A DNA stretch of 64,000 nt from NCBI RefSeq assembly GCF_018342065.1, contig NZ_JAFDOE010000005.1, forward strand, positions 285,376-349,375, in the 5' to 3' direction. The position numbers were made by a program, and so were the translations under genes. The number at the start of each line of letters is the position of its first letter. Position 1 is the first letter of the stretch. Of the stretch, positions 59,200 to 64,000 are shown in pieces. Below the pieces are notes generated by a model, which worked only from the letters and a program-made list of their open reading frames with translations, ran no database searches and had not been told where the DNA came from. Source of the stretch: Citrobacter sp. FP75 (GTDB taxonomy: Bacteria > Pseudomonadota > Gammaproteobacteria > Enterobacterales > Enterobacteriaceae).

Positions 59200-62100
59200 T
59201 CAGGCTGATTGCGCCAATTGTCGCTGCAGGACCTGTAGGCTCGTTCCCGCCCCTGCCCATGCAGCAGCCGAGCCGACCACATACAGGTTTTGCTTGGCGC
59301 GTGAGACGGCTACATTGATAATGTTTGGCGGGCTTGCCGCCCACTGACGGGCTCTTTGCTGACTCGCTTTCGGAGCACCCAGCAGCAGGATGACCGTTTC
59401 CGCCTCTCGGCCCTGGAACGTGTGGATCGTGCCTACACGATCACGGCTCCACTCATTCCACTTTACTCCCAGCGCTTGCAGCAGATCGGTCTCACTGTCG
59501 AGACGCCGACGCATGTTCTGCTCTACGATCTTGAATGGTGTGATGATAAAGACGTCCGGATTTGTAATGCCCGATGCGGCCAGCTCTTTAAGCATTCGTA
59601 CAACCGCATCACCCTCCTCGGGGCACCACTTCGTCTCAGCATTGCCATTGACGTCGAACCAGCGAGATCGCCCCAAAGCCGAGCCGATAGATCCTAGTCT
59701 TTTAGGCCCGACAGCATGGACCATCTGCCCGGCATAGGCGATGGAGTTAGAAACATCGAACATTGGGTTCTGGCAACGCCTGTGAACGAGGAGTGGCAGC
59801 CCGACTTCTCGATCACCTACATCCATGACGAAGGTGGATTTGAAGCGCGATGCCTGATCAGCAAGGGTCTGCGTAGATGCTGCGGGCGCAGACCATTCGC
59901 TCTGATCAATGTCGAAGAATTTGCAGATTTCGACGTTCAGCTTTTCAGGAAGTGAAACTACAGGTGGGATTTGCAACGGGTCACCTACCACGATGGAGCG
60001 CTTTGCCCGCATGATAGCTCCAACTGCTGCCTGAGGAACGGCCTGGCCCGCTTCATCTACCAGAAGCCAGCCAATGCTCTCTGGTGGCAGATCCCCGAAC
60101 ATCGTCCGAACAGAGGCGAATGTCGTGGACACGGTCGGCACCACCATGAAAAGGCTTGACCAAAGGTCGGGGAGAAGTTCACGGTGAGCGGAAGACTGGA
60201 AGGCACCAGCCACCATGCCCGACATCAATAGCCCAAGGTTGTGTTGCAAGCGGCTGGCCGAAGCATCGATGAACGTTTTATGCACAGTCAGGGCAGCGGC
60301 GAATAGATCCTCCCGCAGGCGATGAACCTCATCGGGAAGCCATGGCGCAGTCAGGTGGATAGCCTCGTGCTCGCGCTCGAAGAATCTCTCATCAACGACC
60401 CTGTCTCCCATGCGGTTTCGTGCCTCTGCCTCGGTTGCTTTCAATTTCGAGACAGCCTGACACTTGCTGGAAATTTCTTGGTCGAGTTGCTGTAACTGGG
60501 ACTCAGTATTGCTCCACTCAGCCCTTGCAAGCTCCAGGGCACCGTCTGTCTCCAGCGCCCGTAAGACTGATTGCTGCAAGGTCGCCGAGAGCATCTGCAG
60601 TGTCGATCTCCACGACTTCCAGGCCGCAGTCGCGAACAAACGGGAGAAGAAACCTGGACGGCCAGCAAGATGGCTGTCGAGCATGATCTTATCCTGCTCG
60701 ATCTGCGATTTTGCCTTCTCATGCTCCCGTTGGCAGGATTCAGCAATCTGGTGTGCCTCTTCTACGGCTTCATCCAGACTCGGTCGACGCTCTTCAGCCC
60801 TTTGAAGTTCGGTGATCGCTCCCTTGAGCGCCTGGATATCCCGTCGCATCTCTTCGATGCTGGCGATTTCGGCGTCTACCGTTGCTTTGAGTTTAAGAAA
60901 TGCGGTTCGCGCTTTCAGCCAGGCCGCAGCAGCATCCGCTTCGTTGGTGCTGGGCCGCTCATTGACAACCACGCTGGGCATTACGCGATCGATGATTTCG
61001 CCTGTTCGTTCGTCCTTGATCTCACGCATGACATTTATGCCGCGAGCTGCTTTCAGGTAGGTAAGGAAACCACCGTCTTCATTCCACCAGAAACCTTGCT
61101 GGAACGCGCCTCGGTTGCTGCTCTTGCCGAGAGCAGCGGCGATCAGCCCCCAGGTTTCGACTGGGTCGGAGGGGATGTCCCCCTCGGCCTCGGCTTCGAA
61201 ATAGCCGACGCGTTTGGGGTTCGCAATCAGGTCGCTGATGGACCGAAAATAGGCGATTTGTTCATGACGACCATTGGCTTCCTTGAGAGGAAGCTCTTTA
61301 CTAACGTTCTCGACCGCTTTGTTATTGGAGGACGTTACAACGATCTCATGGCCCTTTAAGGATGCATGTAACTTGTAGAAGTGCAGGAATGCATTGGAGC
61401 CGAATGCCAGCTTCTCGCCTGTTGTGGAAAAGGCATCCTGCGGTTTATTGAAGCCGCACATCGCCGTGGCCCGATCAAGAATGCACCCGACGACAATATC
61501 TCGCAGAAGAGTGGTCTTTCCGGTTCCCGGAGGCCCATTGACGCCGATGATACCTGGAGCATCATTCAGCTCAGCACGCGCCGCATTCACGGCAGCCTGT
61601 TGAAGCAGTACCAGTGGATGGCCGCCTTTCGAAGGCCAACGAGCCTGCGGCATGAGCGAGGGTGCGACGAATGGCTCAACTGCGGAAATGGGCGATAGCA
61701 CGTCGATTTTCTGTTCAGGCCTGCCAATTCCCATGTAGCGGCGCAAACCGGCTCCGGCTTTGCCCGTCTCGAGCAATTTGGTTGCTTCACCGAGATCTTC
61801 AAGATAGAAGGAATTCAGTAACGAAGGTTCAGGCGGCGCCTTGGCCTTGAAATGATGAAACACCTTAATCGCGAATGTGGGTGGCTCAACCAAATGTTCG
61901 GGTACACCGAACTGAGACACAAGCCATCTATAAGCGTTAAGAACGACATCCAAATCGATCGGTATGGGTTCTCCATCCTCGTTGTGGCGGCGAACCATTC
62001 GATCCAGATGCTCGATAATGCGCGGCTCAACATTCGGCCAATTCCCTAAGCTCCCAAGCTTCAGGTCGAGAGCCGGCTTGAGTGCCCAGGCAAAACTGGA

Positions 62101-62853
62101 AACGGCAACGCCTTTGTCCTCAAGCACATAACCTTCTTTGTCGATCAGGATCGAGCCGATGGCCGCCTTCTTACCGTCCGGGCGTGAACGCTCCTCATCC
62201 TCGCCAAAAACCTTGACCAGCTCGTCCGTCGCCTTGTCGAGAGCGATGGAGCCGAGGACGACCTCGAAATAAAGCTTATGGCTGGGCTTGCTGCGGGCAT
62301 TTGGTCCCCATGGTACACCTCGCTCCAATAGGGCAACCCTAGAGCGGTCGCCGGTTGCCATATCCTCTGGGCGTTTATAACCTTGAGGCGACAGTGCTTC
62401 GAGGGCTGTCCATGCTGCCAGTATTGCTCGCGCATCATTCGACTTACCTGTCGGAGAGAAAGATGGGAGTGGACCTAGGTCGATCTGGTCTTCGCCGAAT
62501 TGCTGTTGCATGACAGGAGCTGGATTAGCCTTGGGTTGCTGTTGCACTACCGCTGCAGGCACATCACGGGGCGGAACTTGGGAGGATTGTGTGGACGACG
62601 AGCCAGGATGACGCGCTGATGGACTGGAATCCGACATTGAGATCACGCAGTGACCACTAAGTACAGTTCGGGCTTGCTCGATTTTAGTCCTCAACGTTCG
62701 GGCCTTGGCAGTATTGCGGAAGGTCAGTTCGTTCAACAGCCGTTCAAGTTCACTAGCATTGTTCCGTGACCGCTCGAAAATTTCCTCCAGATCGAAGATT
62801 GATTTTTGCGCATACTGCCTTGTAGTCATTTTTTCTGCAACTCCAGACCCCAT
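59200..62853 (-). CDS. Large SF1 helicase (AAA_11/AAA_12, Upf1/Dna2-like)
   Basis: 1217 residues. An uncharacterised N-terminal region (about 1-430, with a proline/glutamine-rich linker at 75-120 and LAAWTALEALSPQGYKRPED at about 145) precedes an SF1 helicase: Walker A GPPGTGKTTLL at about 440, a long coiled-coil insertion (about 655-830), Walker B DEAGQA at about 931, VHRRCQNPMF, then GTIHTFQGREAETVILLL (motif V) and NVAVSRAKQNLYVVG (motif VI). Related helicases occur in antiphage systems, but no kinase or PLD partner as in Mokosh is visible. The DNA is clearly richer in G and C than both neighbours, which points to separate transfer. An alternative ATG lies at 62829. Confidence 0.85.
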   Translation of the reverse strand: MGSGVAEKMTTRQYAQKSIFDLEEIFERSRNNASELERLLNELTFRNTAKARTLRTKIEQARTVLSGHCVISMSDSSPSARHPGSSSTQSSQVPPRDVPAAVVQQQPKANPAPVMQQQFGEDQIDLGPLPSFSPTGKSNDARAILAAWTALEALSPQGYKRPEDMATGDRSRVALLERGVPWGPNARSKPSHKLYFEVVLGSIALDKATDELVKVFGEDEERSRPDGKKAAIGSILIDKEGYVLEDKGVAVSSFAWALKPALDLKLGSLGNWPNVEPRIIEHLDRMVRRHNEDGEPIPIDLDVVLNAYRWLVSQFGVPEHLVEPPTFAIKVFHHFKAKAPPEPSLLNSFYLEDLGEATKLLETGKAGAGLRRYMGIGRPEQKIDVLSPISAVEPFVAPSLMPQARWPSKGGHPLVLLQQAAVNAARAELNDAPGIIGVNGPPGTGKTTLLRDIVVGCILDRATAMCGFNKPQDAFSTTGEKLAFGSNAFLHFYKLHASLKGHEIVVTSSNNKAVENVSKELPLKEANGRHEQIAYFRSISDLIANPKRVGYFEAEAEGDIPSDPVETWGLIAAALGKSSNRGAFQQGFWWNEDGGFLTYLKAARGINVMREIKDERTGEIIDRVMPSVVVNERPSTNEADAAAAWLKARTAFLKLKATVDAEIASIEEMRRDIQALKGAITELQRAEERRPSLDEAVEEAHQIAESCQREHEKAKSQIEQDKIMLDSHLAGRPGFFSRLFATAAWKSWRSTLQMLSATLQQSVLRALETDGALELARAEWSNTESQLQQLDQEISSKCQAVSKLKATEAEARNRMGDRVVDERFFEREHEAIHLTAPWLPDEVHRLREDLFAAALTVHKTFIDASASRLQHNLGLLMSGMVAGAFQSSAHRELLPDLWSSLFMVVPTVSTTFASVRTMFGDLPPESIGWLLVDEAGQAVPQAAVGAIMRAKRSIVVGDPLQIPPVVSLPEKLNVEICKFFDIDQSEWSAPAASTQTLADQASRFKSTFVMDVGDREVGLPLLVHRRCQNPMFDVSNSIAYAGQMVHAVGPKRLGSIGSALGRSRWFDVNGNAETKWCPEEGDAVVRMLKELAASGITNPDVFIITPFKIVEQNMRRRLDSETDLLQALGVKWNEWSRDRVGTIHTFQGREAETVILLLGAPKASQQRARQWAASPPNIINVAVSRAKQNLYVVGSAAAWAGAGTSLQVLQRQLAQSA

Positions 62854-63119
62854 CAGTTGAGAGATTTTATGCTAATTAGCATGATTTCTAAAACGGTAAA
62901 CTTCCGCTCCTTGCACGGAGCAGACCTAAAGCAAGTCCGTTAGGCCCGCTGTGAGCGAAGAGCGGACCCAACTCAATATAATTTGTTAAAATTTTCGAGT
63001 TGATCACTAGTATCTTTCATGAAACCCAACTTACTGATATTCTGGTAAAAAAGAATTCTTAACTTGTGTGAATGTAGATAATAGCAGGAATTAAAGCTTA
63101 ATAACTTAGGAAGCTTGAT

Positions 63120-63725
63120 ATGTCTGGTAGCCACAATGATAGTAACATTAGTGCACACTCTGGAAATGCGCAGAACAAAGCTGAAGTTGTTAAAGCATCT
63201 TTAGACATAGGTAGTGCGCTATTGGTCGCAATAATCGCAGCTTTAGGGGGAATGGCCGGCTCATATCTCACGGGTTCAAAGTTAGTTGAAAGCACAAGAG
63301 TCCCAGCACTCATCAATGCCAGAACGATTTGTACTACTGCTGTTAACGAAGATGAATACAAATTTCGTGAAAAAGCCTCTGATTTTTTGGCTGCGGTAGC
63401 TGCATTTGATGCTGATAAATCTCTTTTATATAAAGCTAATCATAATCAACTTTACCAACCAGCGAAATCAGCCATAACTAAAGCAATGTCGATAAGTTCT
63501 TATTCTTCTGAACGTCTATCAGTACTGGCAGTAAATATTGCATCATCTATAAAACAACTTGCAATTTCTGATATGGATTATGTTATTTCAGATAGTGGCG
63601 CTTATAAAAAACTATCTTCCTCAATGGAGGAATGGCCAGAGGCATATAATGAATATATGAAAACCTTCGATGTCAAACGTGCTTCTTGCAACTCCGATGC
63701 TATAAGCTATAAATCAGAAAAATAA
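63120..63725 (+). CDS. Hypothetical protein with one N-terminal transmembrane helix
   Basis: 201 residues. A polar N-terminus is followed by one hydrophobic segment (about residues 32-50, ALLVAIIAALGGMAGSY) and a mostly helical domain with four scattered cysteines including the pair near TICTTAV. No family recognised. The gene is AT-rich and divergent from the large helicase across about 270 nt; the weak ribosome context is GGAAGCTTGAT. It could be a partner of the helicase or an unrelated island gene. Confidence 0.65.
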   Translation: MSGSHNDSNISAHSGNAQNKAEVVKASLDIGSALLVAIIAALGGMAGSYLTGSKLVESTRVPALINARTICTTAVNEDEYKFREKASDFLAAVAAFDADKSLLYKANHNQLYQPAKSAITKAMSISSYSSERLSVLAVNIASSIKQLAISDMDYVISDSGAYKKLSSSMEEWPEAYNEYMKTFDVKRASCNSDAISYKSEK

Positions 63726-63766
63726 GGAATGAAATGACTTCAAGACAGTTGGCCAACTTCTAAAGA

Positions 63767-63814
63767 ATCAGCATTACAGAATGCTGATATCATCTGCTTC
63801 AGGCATGAAGCAGA
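63767..63814 (+). terminator. Two tandem hairpins after the membrane-protein gene
   Basis: ATCAGCATT/AATGCTGAT (63767-63788) and TCTGCTTC/GAAGCAGA (63793-63814) are perfect stems. Neither is followed by a T-run. Confidence 0.4.
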
Positions 63815-63933
63815 CATAGTTCAATCCTATATTGCACAAGGTCCTTTACGTGTTAATCTAAAATTCCAAATTATTTCAGACAGATATTATCTCAGTGAAT
63901 CCCCGCCTTCCTGACTGTGTAAATAGACCCGTT

Positions 63934-64000
63934 TTAGTTCCAGGCATTTTTTGAGATCCCGGCCAAATGATTGTGTTGCCGATATTCCTCCGGCGTCATA
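63934..64000 (-). mobile_element. End of an IS3-family-like transposase, cut by the window edge
   Basis: The minus strand reads MTPEEYRQHNHLAGISKNAW then N and stop. The MTPEEYR...W-N end is typical for the C-terminus of IS3-family OrfB transposases. Only the last 22 codons are in the window; the element border is probably near 63911-63920, where the terminal repeat should lie. Confidence 0.5.

Noticed and set aside
60571..61359. 262-codon plus-strand frame inside the large helicase
   Set aside because: Antisense shadow in GC-rich DNA; no start signal or domain.
59200..62853. Assignment of the helicase to the Mokosh antiphage system
   Set aside because: Neither a serine/threonine kinase domain nor a PLD nuclease is present in it or beside it.

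Overview
The window is a chromosomal segment of an enterobacterium, most probably of the Citrobacter freundii complex. It follows the backbone around the E. coli 97-99 minute region in reverse order: bglJ-yjjQ, yjjPB, dnaTC, yjjA, opgB, lgoDRT, tsr, btsT-yjiX-yjiA, mrr, hsdRMS, symE, yjiS, yjiR, mdtM, yjiN, yjiJ, uxuR, uxuBA, gntP. It also carries a tyrosine phenol-lyase that looks almost identical to the well known C. freundii enzyme, next to its tyrosine permease. These calls are from memory of the families, not from a search.

Layout. 1-18 kb is ordinary backbone: two LuxR-type regulators (yjjQ, bglJ), the split succinate exporter (yjjP/yjjB), primosome genes (dnaT, dnaC), glucan phosphoglycerol transferase (opgB), L-galactonate catabolism (lgoD/R/T), the serine chemoreceptor (tsr) with a sigma-28 promoter, and the pyruvate transporter module (btsT-yjiX-yjiA) with BtsR-like repeats and a CRP site. 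17-26 kb is an immigration-control region: an Mrr-type nuclease whose 5' end looks frameshifted, a complete type I restriction system (hsdR, hsdM, hsdS), and the SOS toxin symE with its antisense RNA symR. 26-38 kb holds yjiS, yjiR, an AraC/RhtB pair, mdtM, a yagU relative, a LysR/symporter/MetC-paralogue cluster, yjiN and yjiJ. 38-46 kb has a porin, a small ribbon-helix-helix gene and the uxuR-uxuBA-gntP hexuronate/gluconate block. 45-54 kb has lutABC with an L-lactate permease, then tpl-tutB for tyrosine breakdown.

From 54.3 kb the content is accessory. A second symE/symR locus with its own LexA box is followed by two divergent HNH nucleases. One has a ScoMcrA-like head domain and the other has the phosphorothioate (sulfur) binding domain, so together they look like a split McrA-type modification-dependent restriction system. 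Directly behind them, at 56488-56504, lies a 17-bp copy of the 3' end of tRNA-Leu leuX on the minus strand, read as the distal attachment repeat of a leuX-integrated genomic island. The rest of the window would then be the inside of that island: a small winged-helix protein, an Asp/Glu racemase-family enzyme lacking the first catalytic residue, a LysR regulator, a 1217-residue SF1 helicase, a small membrane-anchored protein, and the end of an IS3-family element at the right edge.

The most interesting points are the two symE/symR loci, each beside a different restriction system, the divergent McrA-like HNH pair, the island boundary, and the unassigned helicase/membrane-protein pair. No rRNA, complete tRNA, CRISPR array or replication origin was seen.
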